Positions 34,786-44,749 of a DNA stretch of 64,000 nucleotides are shown in pieces (position 1 is the first letter of the stretch; each line of letters starts with the position of its first letter). The notes under the pieces are model-generated. The model was not told the origin of the DNA. It did not search any database and was given only the letters and a program-made list of their open reading frames with translations. The stretch spans positions 21,292 through 85,291 of the forward strand of contig JALNYY010000004.1 in NCBI GenBank assembly GCA_023229605.1, in the 5' to 3' direction. The position numbers were made by a program, and so were the translations under genes. The stretch comes from Methylobacter sp. GTDB lineage: Bacteria; Pseudomonadota; Gammaproteobacteria; Methylococcales; Methylomonadaceae.

Positions 34786-35334
34786 ATGGCAGAAAGAGAA
34801 ACCGTTGTTCTAACCCGGGATGTCAACATCGTCACCATCCCTGACGGCAATACCGGCACGTTAAGCAAAGGCAAAGAAGTCACCGTTCACCAGGCGCTGG
34901 GCACTAACTATACCGTGGTCACCGAACACGGCCACATGGTGCGGATTGCCGGAGCAGATGCCGACGCCTTGGGCAAGGAATCCCATCAACTGCATACGCT
35001 GGTATCGGAAACCAGCGCAGAAGCGGTTGAAAAAAACTGCTGGGAAGTCATGAAAACGGTTTATGACCCTGAAATCCCCGTTAACATCGTTGACCTGGGG
35101 CTGGTTTATCACTGCAACGTGACGCCGGCGGGCGAAGGCCTGAATGACGTCCATATCATGATGACGCTGACTGCTCCCGGCTGCGGCATGGGGCCGGTTA
35201 TCCAGAGCGATGTGGAAAAATGCATCCGCGCCCTGCCCGGTGTCGCCAGCGTTAATGTTGAAGTCGTGCTTGATCCGCCCTGGTCACGGGAAATGATGTC
35301 GGAAGTCGCCCAGTTACAATTGGGCTTGTATTAG
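34786..35334 (+). CDS. sufT: Fe-S cluster assembly protein SufT (DUF59/MIP18)
   Basis: A 182-residue SufT. The N-terminal ~80 residues are the SufT-specific part (VVLTRDVNIVTIPDG). The DUF59/MIP18 domain follows with YDPEIPVNIVDLGLVY and the conserved Cys in LTAPGCGMG. SufT helps mature Fe-S proteins. It is the last gene of the ubiG operon. No suf operon is in the window. Confidence 0.92.
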   Translation: MAERETVVLTRDVNIVTIPDGNTGTLSKGKEVTVHQALGTNYTVVTEHGHMVRIAGADADALGKESHQLHTLVSETSAEAVEKNCWEVMKTVYDPEIPVNIVDLGLVYHCNVTPAGEGLNDVHIMMTLTAPGCGMGPVIQSDVEKCIRALPGVASVNVEVVLDPPWSREMMSEVAQLQLGLY

Positions 35335-35413
35335 CCTGAAAACCTTATCCCGGCTACATGTCTGACAGTGTGTTCTGGGGTAATTTACATTCATTAAAAC
35401 AAGCCGGAAGCCA

Positions 35414-35659
35414 ATGAAAATACTTGTCCGTAATTTACCCCGCGAAACCACAGAACCTGAATTGACCGAGCTGTTCAAGGCTTATGGCGGCGTGCAATCC
35501 TGCAATTTGGTCATGGACAAGGAAACCGGCAAATCAAAGGGCTTCGGTTTTGTCGAAATGCCTCGCGTTAACGAAGCTAATGCAGCCATCAGCGGGCTTA
35601 ATCAGAAAGAAATCGCAGGGCTTAAAATCCGGGTAAAAAAAGCGGATTTGAAAAATTAA
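35414..35659 (+). CDS. RNA-binding protein with one RRM
   Basis: An 81-residue single-RRM protein. RNP2 is ILVRNL and RNP1 is KGFGFVEM. It ends in a Lys-rich tail (RVKKADLKN). Small bacterial RRM proteins of this kind are often cold-induced and are also common in methanotrophs and cyanobacteria. The gene has its own ~80-base upstream gap after sufT. It is convergent with the DUF302 gene. Confidence 0.92.
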   Translation: MKILVRNLPRETTEPELTELFKAYGGVQSCNLVMDKETGKSKGFGFVEMPRVNEANAAISGLNQKEIAGLKIRVKKADLKN

Positions 35660-35666
35660 TGCTAGC

Positions 35667-35687
35667 CACCCCTTTGACAACGGGGTG
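35667..35687. terminator. Short hairpin between convergent genes
   Basis: CACCCC (35667-35672) pairs with GGGGTG (35682-35687), just after the RRM gene stop. Only interrupted T-runs follow, so it is a weak terminator candidate for either strand. Confidence 0.35.
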
Positions 35688-35695
35688 TTGCCATT

Positions 35696-36079
35696 TCATT
35701 TCGCCTCATCAACCATCTTGATGGTCTTTTCCTCAACCTCCTTGGCAACCTTGGCCAATGCCGCATCCTGAGACAGCGCCGAAAGCATTTGCACCGGCTT
35801 GATAAGGCCTATTTTCGTTTTTCCCTTCTCGGTGAATACCGAAATGCGGCACGGCAAGGCCATGTTCAGGCGCATGTCCGCCGATAAAACTTTTGCAGCC
35901 TGCCCCGGATTACAGACTTCAAAAATCCTGCACTCTTCATTGAATGCAATGCCTTTGCTGCGAAGCGCGGCCCCCAAGTCGTGGATGTGCAGCACCCCGA
36001 AGCCGTTCTGGATAACGGCCGATTCAAGGTTTATCGCGGCTTGATCAAATGATTTGTCGGTTTCAACTATGTAATACAT
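35696..36079 (-). CDS. DUF302 domain protein
   Basis: A 127-residue DUF302 protein. The core MYYIVETDKSFDQAAINLESAV, GFGVLHIHDLG and FEVCNPGQAAKVL is typical. The domain binds small ligands in some structures, but its role is unsettled. It starts 9 bases after the fadE stop and is probably the last gene of the lipid degradation operon. No signal peptide. Confidence 0.85.
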   Translation of the reverse strand: MYYIVETDKSFDQAAINLESAVIQNGFGVLHIHDLGAALRSKGIAFNEECRIFEVCNPGQAAKVLSADMRLNMALPCRISVFTEKGKTKIGLIKPVQMLSALSQDAALAKVAKEVEEKTIKMVDEAK

Positions 36080-36088
36080 AAAACTACC

Positions 36089-38560
36089 TCAATCTATGCC
36101 CAATTGCTCAGGACTGAAATCGTCCACACTGATGGCTGCCAGTCTGGCCTGCTCGGCAGTTAATATCAACCCGGCTTCTTTCCGGGTAATAATTGCCTTG
36201 CTTACCGCCGCATCCAGCACATCCAAGATCGCGCCGTTCGCCAGCTGTTTTTGCTTTTGCGCGGCATGGATTTTGGCCTCCGCCGGTGCAGCGGCAAGAA
36301 CAGCCTGGAAGGCGACTTCAATTCTGCCGGTGGTGTCATCGGGCTTGTGGTTAATGTAAATACCGCGGGTTAAGCGGTCTCGGGATGGCGAATCCTTCAG
36401 CAATAAAGCCGCAGTCTGGTGAACCAGATGATCGGCTGGCGGCGCATAGGGCTTGCCGTTGGGGAAAAGCAGCACCCTTAATGCGACAACCGGGATGCGC
36501 AAAAACAAGGCACGGAAAATAGTCTTTAATACGACAGCCGGGATCTGCACAGGGAAGGCATGAAAAACACCCAGCAGGGATTGCTGGGCGCGGTGCAGGG
36601 TTTGCTGGCAGGCCCAATGCAGCAACGGCAAGTCGTCTTTGGGGCTGCCCTGATCCTGGTAGTTTTTCAGCACGCAGGAACACAGGTAAAGATTGCTCAG
36701 CACATCGGCAAAACGCCCGGAGATCCGTTCCCTGCGCTTAAGCGAGCCGCCCAGCGTCAGCAAGGCAAAATCAGTGACCAGCGCAAAGCCGACACTGAAT
36801 CTTGCAATCTGCCGATAATATCGCCGCGTATCCTGATCGCCCGGCACATCGACAAACCGGGCGTTGCTCAACCCCAGCCACAAACCTGCGGCCAGATTAT
36901 GCATGGCAAAACCGATATGCTTGAACAGCACTTCATCAAACTGCTGCAAGGCTTTTTCAGGATCGGCCTGGCTTAACGCCTCCATTTCTTTCTGGATGTA
37001 AGGATGGCAGCGTATCGCTCCCTGCCCGAAAATCATCATGGTTCGGGTCAGGATATTCGCGCCTTCTACGGTAATGCTGACCGGAACCACCTGGTACATC
37101 CGCCCCAGATAGTTGCTAGGACCCAGGCAAATGCCGGAGCCGCCTTGTATGTCCATGGCGTCGTTAATGACGCGGCGCATTCTTTCCGTGAGTTCGTATT
37201 TGATGATGGCTGAGATGACCGACGGTTTTTGCCCGTCATCCAGCGCGGCGGCAGTCACCTTGCGCGCCGCATCGATAATATAGGTTTCACCGGCTATGCG
37301 CGAGAGCGGCTCTTCAATGCCCTCGAACTCGCCGATCGGCAGATTGAATTGCTTGCGGATACGGGCATAGGCGCCGGTATTGCGGCTGGCCATTTTTGAC
37401 GCGCCGGTGCTGAGCGCAGGCAATGAAACCGCCCGGCCGGTAGCAAGGCATTGCATCAGCATCTTCCAGCCATTGCCGGCCTGCTCCACGCCGCCGATAA
37501 TCCAGTCCATCGGGATAAACACGTCCTTGCCCCAGTTCGGGCCGTTCTGAAAGGCCGAGTCCAGCGGAAAGTGGCGCCTGCCGATGGAAACTCCCTCTGT
37601 GTTAGTGGGAATCAGCGCGACGGTAATGCCGATGTTTTCCTTGTCGCCGATCAGGCGATCCGGGTCGTAAAGCTTGAATGCCAGACCCAGCACCGTAGCG
37701 ACCGGGCCTAAAGTGATGTAGCGTTTTTCCCAGTTGAGACGAATGCCCAGCACCTTGTCCTTGCCTTCAAATTTGCCATAACAGACGACGCCGGTGTCGG
37801 GCATGGCCCCAGCATCGCTGCCTGCAAGCGGGCCGGTCAGGGCAAACGCCGGGATTTCTTCGCCTGCTGCCAGGCGCGGCAGATAATGGTTTTTCTGCTG
37901 CTCCGTGCCGTAGGCCAGCAGTAATTTGGCTGGCCCCAAGGAATTGGGCACCATGACTGTGACGGCGGCGGTCGTGCTGCGGCTGGAAATTTTCATGATC
38001 ACTTCGGAATGCGCGTACTCGCCAAACTCCAGGCCACCGTAGCGCTTGGGAATAATCATGCCGCAAAACTTATGCCGCTTGATAAAGTCCCAGACTTCAG
38101 GCGGCAGATCGCGGCGATTATGCGTGATGTCCCAATCGTCCAGCATGCCGCAAAGCGTTTCCACCGGCCCGTCGATGAAGGCCTGTTCTTCGATGCTCAG
38201 TTTCGCGGCGGGCAAATCAAGCAGCACTTTCCAATCGGGGTTGCCGGAAAACAGCTCAGCATCCCACCAGGTATTTCCCGCTTCCAGCGCTTCGCGTTCG
38301 GTTTGCGACATACGGGGCAGCATGCGCTGCATCAGCTTGAAAACCGGACGGCTGAATAGCCTTTTGCGAATAAACGGCAGGTTGAGCGGGATAAAAATAA
38401 GGTCGAAAACAAGCCATAACAAAATCGAAACAGCGCTCATCCCCTGTTGCAGAGTATAGATACTTAACCATCCAACCAGAATCAGCGTAGTCCAGCGGAG
38501 CGATGCCCTGACGTAAGCCAGAACCCAAGCGATAATGAATAGCGAGATTAACCAGATCAT
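36089..38560 (-). CDS. fadE: Acyl-CoA dehydrogenase FadE, large form
   Basis: An 823-residue E. coli-type FadE, the first beta-oxidation enzyme. Two hydrophobic segments at the N terminus (~1-65) suggest membrane anchoring. The acyl-CoA dehydrogenase core follows at ~80-560, with the family stretches GYAHSEVIMKISSRST-like (here FGEYAHSEVIM), FALTGPLAGSDAGAMPD and IQGGSGICLGPSNYLGR. A ~200-residue C-terminal helical region completes the large form. It starts 16 bases after the fadN-like gene. Presence of a full beta-oxidation set indicates fatty acid use or turnover. Confidence 0.93.
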   Translation of the reverse strand: MIWLISLFIIAWVLAYVRASLRWTTLILVGWLSIYTLQQGMSAVSILLWLVFDLIFIPLNLPFIRKRLFSRPVFKLMQRMLPRMSQTEREALEAGNTWWDAELFSGNPDWKVLLDLPAAKLSIEEQAFIDGPVETLCGMLDDWDITHNRRDLPPEVWDFIKRHKFCGMIIPKRYGGLEFGEYAHSEVIMKISSRSTTAAVTVMVPNSLGPAKLLLAYGTEQQKNHYLPRLAAGEEIPAFALTGPLAGSDAGAMPDTGVVCYGKFEGKDKVLGIRLNWEKRYITLGPVATVLGLAFKLYDPDRLIGDKENIGITVALIPTNTEGVSIGRRHFPLDSAFQNGPNWGKDVFIPMDWIIGGVEQAGNGWKMLMQCLATGRAVSLPALSTGASKMASRNTGAYARIRKQFNLPIGEFEGIEEPLSRIAGETYIIDAARKVTAAALDDGQKPSVISAIIKYELTERMRRVINDAMDIQGGSGICLGPSNYLGRMYQVVPVSITVEGANILTRTMMIFGQGAIRCHPYIQKEMEALSQADPEKALQQFDEVLFKHIGFAMHNLAAGLWLGLSNARFVDVPGDQDTRRYYRQIARFSVGFALVTDFALLTLGGSLKRRERISGRFADVLSNLYLCSCVLKNYQDQGSPKDDLPLLHWACQQTLHRAQQSLLGVFHAFPVQIPAVVLKTIFRALFLRIPVVALRVLLFPNGKPYAPPADHLVHQTAALLLKDSPSRDRLTRGIYINHKPDDTTGRIEVAFQAVLAAAPAEAKIHAAQKQKQLANGAILDVLDAAVSKAIITRKEAGLILTAEQARLAAISVDDFSPEQLGID

Positions 38561-38576
38561 GGGATGTTTCCTTCAA

Positions 38577-41000
38577 TCAATTACGTAACGGCTTGCCTGT
38601 TGTTAACAGGTGCTCCAGCCTGGCCAGAGTACCCGGTTGCTGCACCAAATGCAGGAAGGCATTCAGTTCCAGATTCAGCATGTCATCTTCGGTTAAAGGC
38701 TCGGTGATGTCGCACAAACCGCCACTGAGCACGTCTGCCAGTTGCCCGGAAATTTCCACGTCATAATCCGTTATCTTGCCGGCCAGCTTTAAGTTGTTGA
38801 TCGCCATAGCCATTGCCGCTTTGGCACTGGCTCCGGGCAACGGGTAACTGGAGGGCTTAGGCGGCATATAATCCTGCGCCAGCTTCAGCGCTTTGGCTTT
38901 GGCATCAGCCAATAAGCGGTCCTTATTCATGGTAATGCCGTCGGTTGTGGACAAAAACAGCAGCTCCCTGGCTTCCGCCGCCGATTTGGACACCTTGGCC
39001 ATGCCGATCGTTTCAAAAGCCTGGGCGATGGCCGGCATCGGGCCGCCCGGTCTCCTTGCAAATTCCAGCCAGCGGCGCAAATACTCCTTGCAGCCGCCCC
39101 AGCCCGGAACCAGACCCACGCCAACCTCTACGAGGCCAACATACAGTTCTGCATGTGCCTGAATGGCATCGCAATGCAGCAGGATTTCGCAGCCTCCGCC
39201 CAGAGCCAGGCCGGATGGTGCGCCGACCACCGGGAACGGCGAATACTTCAATGCCTGATAGGTCTGCTGGCCCTGCTTGATCAGTTGCTCCACCGCAGGC
39301 CAGTTTTGGTTTTGTATAGCTTGCACCAGCAAGGTTAAATTGGCTCCGGCTGAGAAATTATCGGCGTCGTTGTAAATCACCAATGCAGAAAAATCCGTTT
39401 TGACCTTTTCGACACTTTGCCGAACCAAGGCCAAGCTGTCCATGTCCAGCGTATTCATCTTGCTGTGAAACTCCAGGCAGGCAACACCGTCGCCAATATC
39501 CCAGAGGCTGGCTGACGGATTTTCCAGCACTGCCGGAGCCTGTAATTTAATGTCGGACAGCAGCAGGATGCCCTCCGTCCGGCGGACGGGCCGATAATTG
39601 CCGGACAAGTCGGCAAACCAGCGTTTGCCGGAATCGACCTTGTACAGGCTGTGCCGGTTTGCCAGCAACGACGGCACATCGCGGTTTTCCGCAAGCAATC
39701 GGTCAACGAACCAGTCAACGCCGATCCGGTCCAGCAGCTCGAACGGCCCGTACTTCCAGTTATAGCCAAGGCGCATCGCGGTATCGACGGCGACGATGTC
39801 GTCGGCAATCTCGGGGATAAGGCTGGCGCTATAAGCCAGGGTATTGGACAGCACTATCCATGCATACTGGCAGATTACCTCGTCACCCGATAAAAAAGCC
39901 CTCTCGGTAACCGTTCCCTGCGTTACTCTCGGCAACTGCTCCATGCGTTGCTCTACCTCCTCCATCCTTGGAGTCGTACCTCCTGCATCCATGCAGTCGA
40001 TCTCATCCTGCGTTTTTGGTAAATCCGACAAAGCGAATTTCTCGCTAGGCTGATAACCGCGGGTTTGCAGGTTAATCGATTCCTTGACGCGCTTTCCGCT
40101 GGCTTCATTCAAGCGATAAAAACCTCCCTTGCCTTTCCTGCCGGTGTAGCCGTCGGCTATCATCGCCTGAACCAATGGAGGAAGATAATTAACCTGATGA
40201 AATGCATCTTCCTTGGGCAAGGCCAGTTCCATGCCGTCCAAAATATGCGGAATCAGGTCGAGTCCGACCAGATCCAGCAAGCCGAATACGCCGGTTTTCG
40301 GTATGCCGAAAACCGTCATTACCGCATCGGCCTGCTCCACGGTCAAACCCAGCTTGATCGCTTCCAGCAGACCGCATTGCAGCCAGTAGATGCCGATGCG
40401 GTTGCCGATAAACCCCGGCGTATCCTTGCAGCTAACGCTGTCCTTACCCAGGCTGATGTCGGCAAAACGGCTGACGGCATCAACCAGTTCCAGCTGGGTC
40501 TGTGAGCCTGAAACCAGCTCCAGCAGCCGCATATAGCGGGGCGGATTAAAAAAGTGGGTGATCATAAAGCGCTGCTTGAAGCTGTCCGGCATGTCGCGGG
40601 TCAGCAGTTTCAGCGGCAAAGTCGAAGTGTTCGATGAAATCAGGGTGTCGGGGCGGCAGATGCCATCCAGTTTTTGGTAAAGCGTCCGTTTGATATTTGG
40701 ATCTTCAATGACCGCCTCAATCACCCAGTCCACTTCCTTCAGCCATTCAAGATGGTCTTCAATATTGCCCGGCGTGACCAGACGGGCGTTGTTCTTATGC
40801 ATGAACGCCGCAGGTTCGGCTTTGAGCATCTTGGCGATGGCCGATTCGGCAATGGCGTTTCGGTTGTCGGCATCCTTAGGCACTATATCCAGCAAATAGA
40901 CGGGGATTCCGGCGTTGGCGACATGGGCGGCGATGCCGGCGCCCATCACCCCGGCACCGATCACCGTGACTTTCCTGATATTGCTGTTATTGATGTCCAC
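38577..41000 (-). CDS. fadN: 3-Hydroxyacyl-CoA dehydrogenase/enoyl-CoA hydratase (FadN type)
   Basis: An 807-residue bifunctional protein with the dehydrogenase first and hydratase last, the order of Bacillus FadN, not of FadB. The NAD motif VTVIGAGVMGAGIAAHVA is at the N terminus, with SSNTSTLPLK and HFFNPPRYMRL following. The hydratase part has the oxyanion elements FSAGANL and LALGGGCEILLHCD. Start chosen as GTG at 41000: the thiolase TAG and this GTG share one base, and a perfect GGAGG lies 7 bases before. The longer frame to 41048 lacks such a site. Confidence 0.92.
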   Translation of the reverse strand: MDINNSNIRKVTVIGAGVMGAGIAAHVANAGIPVYLLDIVPKDADNRNAIAESAIAKMLKAEPAAFMHKNNARLVTPGNIEDHLEWLKEVDWVIEAVIEDPNIKRTLYQKLDGICRPDTLISSNTSTLPLKLLTRDMPDSFKQRFMITHFFNPPRYMRLLELVSGSQTQLELVDAVSRFADISLGKDSVSCKDTPGFIGNRIGIYWLQCGLLEAIKLGLTVEQADAVMTVFGIPKTGVFGLLDLVGLDLIPHILDGMELALPKEDAFHQVNYLPPLVQAMIADGYTGRKGKGGFYRLNEASGKRVKESINLQTRGYQPSEKFALSDLPKTQDEIDCMDAGGTTPRMEEVEQRMEQLPRVTQGTVTERAFLSGDEVICQYAWIVLSNTLAYSASLIPEIADDIVAVDTAMRLGYNWKYGPFELLDRIGVDWFVDRLLAENRDVPSLLANRHSLYKVDSGKRWFADLSGNYRPVRRTEGILLLSDIKLQAPAVLENPSASLWDIGDGVACLEFHSKMNTLDMDSLALVRQSVEKVKTDFSALVIYNDADNFSAGANLTLLVQAIQNQNWPAVEQLIKQGQQTYQALKYSPFPVVGAPSGLALGGGCEILLHCDAIQAHAELYVGLVEVGVGLVPGWGGCKEYLRRWLEFARRPGGPMPAIAQAFETIGMAKVSKSAAEARELLFLSTTDGITMNKDRLLADAKAKALKLAQDYMPPKPSSYPLPGASAKAAMAMAINNLKLAGKITDYDVEISGQLADVLSGGLCDITEPLTEDDMLNLELNAFLHLVQQPGTLARLEHLLTTGKPLRN

Positions 41001-42139
41001 TAGATAGCCTCCAGAATAGTCGCTATGCCCTGACCGCCGCCGATGCATTGGGTGGCAAGCGCAAACTGCTTGTTTTCCCGCTTCAACAGACTGGCGGCCT
41101 TGCCGGTAATCCTTGCGCCTGACGCGCCCAGAGGATGCCCCAAGGCAATCGCGCCGCCGTCCAGATTCAGTTTTTCCGGCGGGATCGGCAGGTCTTTAAG
41201 GACTGCCAAAGCTTGCGCGGCAAAGGCTTCGTTTAGCTCGACTATATCGATGTCCTGCAAGGTCAAACCGGCTCGTTGCAAGGCTTTATGGGTCGCACCG
41301 ACAGGCCCTATGCCCATGATTTCAGGCGCGCAGCCGGATACCGCGATGGCCTTGATGCGGGCGATTTTTTCCAGGCCGTGAGCGTCTGCATATTCCTCGC
41401 TGCACACCAGCACGGCGGCTGCGCCATCGGTTATCGGCGAAGAGGTTCCGGCCGTGACGCTGCCGTTTTTAAGGAAGGCCGGTTGCAGTTCAGCTAATGC
41501 CCGGAGCGTGGAATCCAGCCTGATGCAGCCATCTTGCGACACCGTTTCGCCATCGGCGCGTTTAATGGGAATGATTTCACCGGCGAACAGCCCGTTTTGG
41601 CGGGCAGCACCCGCTTTTTGCTGGCTGCTGACAGCGAAAGTTTCCTGGCTCAGGCGGTCGATATGATATTGCAAAGCCAGGTTTTCCGCCGTCTCGCCCA
41701 TGCCGATATAAGCTTGGGGATAGGCTTTGTAAAGTCCTGGATTGGGCAGGTAATTGAAGCCGCCCATCGGCACCCGGCTCATGGATTCAACCCCGGCGCA
41801 GATAAACGCCTCGCCTGCATTCATTTGGATCATACCCGCCGCGTTATGGATGGCCTGCATTGAGGAGCCGCAGAAACGGTTAAGCGTGACGCCCGCTATA
41901 GTGATGGGCAGCCCGGCAAGATGCACGATTAACCGCGCCAGATTCATGCCCTGTTCCCCTTCGGGAAAGGCGCAGCCCAAGATTAAGTCTTCAATGTCCG
42001 CCGGATCAACGCCGGTTTCATTGATCAAGCCTTCGACAACCTGCGCGGCGAGATCGTCCGGCCTGACTTTAGCCAGCTGGCCTTTTTGCGCCGGCGTGAA
42101 AGGCGATCTGCAATACCCTGCGATAACTACATGTTTCAT
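41000..42139 (-). CDS. fadA: Acetyl-CoA acyltransferase (thiolase)
   Basis: A 379-residue thiolase cleaving 3-ketoacyl-CoA. Catalytic residues are visible: Cys90 in LNRFCGSSMQAIH, His in ALGHPLGASGARI, and Cys365 in QCIGGGQG. No sign of truncation (usual length 380-395). It shares one base with the fadN-like gene and follows the acyltransferase/hydrolase fusion by 65 bases. The set fadA-fadN-fadE resembles the fadNAE combination known from Bacillus. Confidence 0.93.
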   Translation of the reverse strand: MKHVVIAGYCRSPFTPAQKGQLAKVRPDDLAAQVVEGLINETGVDPADIEDLILGCAFPEGEQGMNLARLIVHLAGLPITIAGVTLNRFCGSSMQAIHNAAGMIQMNAGEAFICAGVESMSRVPMGGFNYLPNPGLYKAYPQAYIGMGETAENLALQYHIDRLSQETFAVSSQQKAGAARQNGLFAGEIIPIKRADGETVSQDGCIRLDSTLRALAELQPAFLKNGSVTAGTSSPITDGAAAVLVCSEEYADAHGLEKIARIKAIAVSGCAPEIMGIGPVGATHKALQRAGLTLQDIDIVELNEAFAAQALAVLKDLPIPPEKLNLDGGAIALGHPLGASGARITGKAASLLKRENKQFALATQCIGGGQGIATILEAI

Positions 42140-42204
42140 GATGCTGTCTCCTTGTGTTATGCATTTTCCACTGGATAACCGTGTTCAGCGGGGCATAACG
42201 GGAT

Positions 42205-44574
42205 TTAAAGGTGTTTTTTGGCGACTGTTCCCTGTTTTGCTACATGCGCCACCAAGGGTGTGCAATCGTACATGTCTTCAAGACTATTATCGACGCGCAG
42301 CTCATTTAAAAAATCATCAATGGCGCACCAGGTTCCGCCGATGTTTTCCATCAAAATACCGTGGCGGTTGGCATTAATGACACGGAGTTTTTTGTTTTTT
42401 GAACCCAGTTTATCGAAGATAGCCGGTGCACTTTTAGCCGAAACAATCGGATCCTGATCGGCATAAACAATCTGGATCGGCGTGCTAATGCCCGGCAACA
42501 GTTCATCGATATGCGCTATCAGCAGCCTCAGTTCATACAGAGCCCTGACCGGCACATTGCGGTAATTGATGTTAGGGTGCTCAGTGGCATTATTCTCAAT
42601 AAAGGGTTTTACGCCTTCAAAGGCCGAAACCCAGCCGACCAGTTTATTGGTTCCGTGCAGCAGCGGCACCAGCATAAAAGCGGAATTGACAAATTTTAAC
42701 GGCACGGAAACGGCAATGACGCCGAGTATTTCATGGTGCTGCTCGGCGGCCAGTTTCAACGCCAATGCGCCGCCGGTAGAAAATCCGGCGACGAATATGC
42801 GCCGGCAATGTGCCTTGAGAATACTAAACCCTCTTTGCACGCAGCCGAACCAGTCTTCCCAACTTTGGTCGCGTAACGCATGGGGCGATGTGCCATGGCC
42901 TTTCAGCCGGATACCCAATACCGTATACCCCTGCTTGGCCAGGTATTCGCCATAATCCCTCAATTCAGCAGGGCTGGCCAGCAGACCGTGTATCAGTAAT
43001 ATGCCGATACCGTTGGCTTGTTCCGGTTGGAGAAAAAACGGCGATGGATCGGCAACTGTAACTTCCAGATGATTGATTTCGTGAAAATTAGAGTTTGAAT
43101 AAGCCTGTTTTTCCCAGGCCAGGGTGCGGCATTCATCTTCAAAATGCCAGGCTGCCAGTTTGTTGCTGTCGACGCTGGCGAATTCGCTGATAGCCTCGAT
43201 CAGGGTATCGCGAACCGTGCGTAGAGGCGCAGCCTCGTTATTATAAACCGCAATCGGATTCTCCAGACGGATGCTGTCAAAGTCATACTCGGCCAAAAGT
43301 TTGGGCAAGAACTGGTAACTGTTTGCCTTGTCCTGAATCAGGCCAGCCTCTTTGGCGGCACAGATAAAATAATCAAAACGCTTGTTGGCGGCTTTAAGCA
43401 GATCACTGTAATCATCGGGATTGAGCAGACTCCGGTGCAGATGGATCGCCGTGTTGTTTTGCAAATGCTTGATGGCGATATACAGAACGCTGTAAAACTG
43501 GTTTTTCTCAATGTGCGTCTGCCCCTCGCCGATGTAATGCATGATCAGCGTTGCCGCCAGATGGCTTAAATTGATAGTGACATTGGCATAAATCGCTTCC
43601 ATGTACTGATCGCGGGAACATTGGGCATTTTTTATAAAATACGATCCCAGCAAACGTTGCCTCCAGTTTTTAGGCGAGGAATGCAGCGTAAAAACATCAT
43701 CTATCGCCTTAATCCCCGGAGCGACCTTGCTCATCAAATAATGGGTACGCCAGTCCCAGACACAACAAGGGCTAACGGGGGCGCCCATGCGTATATCCAT
43801 ATCGGTATTCTTGAGCATGATATTGCCTTCAATCAACAACTCCTCGGATTGCCGTAAACTCAGGCCATCGGAAAACAGTTCGACACTCTTGAACAACAAG
43901 TTTTCAGAGGAACGGATCGGATAAAAAGTGATATTGGCGGGAACCATCAGCGTCGGCTTATTCGCTACCGCGATCAGCTGGTCAAGACTGTCGATTTGCA
44001 GGGCGTCTTTCCATTGCCGCAACTGAGCGGCATCGTTATGTTTATGAGCATGCCGGATAGCCGCCTTAAAAGCTTCTACTCCCTGCCCCAGAACGGCAGG
44101 GCCGGTATGAAGCTTGCGCCTGTTGCCGACACGGGAATGAATACTGTACTGGCCGCGTTTATCGATAACCCGCCGGTCTTTTACCATGGAGCCTTCAGGA
44201 AAAATAATGACTTTGCGGCCGCGTAAAATCTGCCCGGCCAGCAATGCAAACAAGCGCTCATGATCGTGGGGGAAAACGCCGACATGCTTAAGATACCTGG
44301 ACAGCACGGTGTCCTCGTCAAAGAATTCACTGGAAGCGATGGCGCAACTGTAAGCCCCCGTTTTCTCATAGATAAGAAACTGCGGTATGAACGTTTCAAA
44401 ACGGGAAAAGTGATTGAATAAGAAGATATCACCTTCCAGAACAACCTGAGGATCGGCGTGCAGCTCAAGATGGACGCTCAGCATGTTTTTGACGGCATTG
44501 AATAACTTGACCGACCTGTTGTAGAGCGCCGTGTCAATATCGGCCCAGTCATCCGGGTAAGGCGTTTTATTCAT
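42205..44574 (-). CDS. Acyltransferase (PlsC/GPAT-like) fused to an alpha/beta hydrolase
   Basis: A 789-residue two-domain protein. Residues ~30-300 look like a glycerolipid acyltransferase: NHFSRFET at 54-61 takes the place of the NHxxxxD motif, so the usual HX4D is HX4E (His55, Glu60), and VIIFPEGSM holds motif III (FPEG 125-128). Residues ~510-770 are an alpha/beta hydrolase: ILLIHGLLASPAE, nucleophile Ser599 in GFSTGG, Asp near 706-708 (YADQDP), and His738 (NANRHG). A middle region (~300-500) is helical and unassigned. Acyl transfer to glycerol-phosphate or lysolipid, and acyl-ester hydrolysis, are inferred. It heads the beta-oxidation operon. Confidence 0.82.
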   Translation of the reverse strand: MNKTPYPDDWADIDTALYNRSVKLFNAVKNMLSVHLELHADPQVVLEGDIFLFNHFSRFETFIPQFLIYEKTGAYSCAIASSEFFDEDTVLSRYLKHVGVFPHDHERLFALLAGQILRGRKVIIFPEGSMVKDRRVIDKRGQYSIHSRVGNRRKLHTGPAVLGQGVEAFKAAIRHAHKHNDAAQLRQWKDALQIDSLDQLIAVANKPTLMVPANITFYPIRSSENLLFKSVELFSDGLSLRQSEELLIEGNIMLKNTDMDIRMGAPVSPCCVWDWRTHYLMSKVAPGIKAIDDVFTLHSSPKNWRQRLLGSYFIKNAQCSRDQYMEAIYANVTINLSHLAATLIMHYIGEGQTHIEKNQFYSVLYIAIKHLQNNTAIHLHRSLLNPDDYSDLLKAANKRFDYFICAAKEAGLIQDKANSYQFLPKLLAEYDFDSIRLENPIAVYNNEAAPLRTVRDTLIEAISEFASVDSNKLAAWHFEDECRTLAWEKQAYSNSNFHEINHLEVTVADPSPFFLQPEQANGIGILLIHGLLASPAELRDYGEYLAKQGYTVLGIRLKGHGTSPHALRDQSWEDWFGCVQRGFSILKAHCRRIFVAGFSTGGALALKLAAEQHHEILGVIAVSVPLKFVNSAFMLVPLLHGTNKLVGWVSAFEGVKPFIENNATEHPNINYRNVPVRALYELRLLIAHIDELLPGISTPIQIVYADQDPIVSAKSAPAIFDKLGSKNKKLRVINANRHGILMENIGGTWCAIDDFLNELRVDNSLEDMYDCTPLVAHVAKQGTVAKKHL

Positions 44575-44649
44575 GCCAGCTTACTCCTTCAAAATGCCTA
44601 GAGTCGGGGATTTAGAAAATCCTCAATTGTGCCTTTATAACATGCTTAA

Positions 44650-44678
44650 AATATTATTGAACCCATTTGGCCTGTCAA
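44650..44678 (-). promoter_or_regulatory. Probable promoter of the acyltransferase/beta-oxidation operon
   Basis: On the minus strand a perfect -35 TTGACA (44678-44673) and a -10 AATATT (44655-44650) are separated by 17 bases. They lie in the 175-base gap between glpD and the acyltransferase gene, about 75 bases before the start codon. No FadR or PsrA-like palindrome was seen beside them. Confidence 0.6.
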
Positions 44679-44749
44679 TCTGCATTCTTCGCTTTATTGT
44701 TATACCACCTTAATCGAAGCCGCTCCTAAATCAAGTGCAATCGTTGCGC

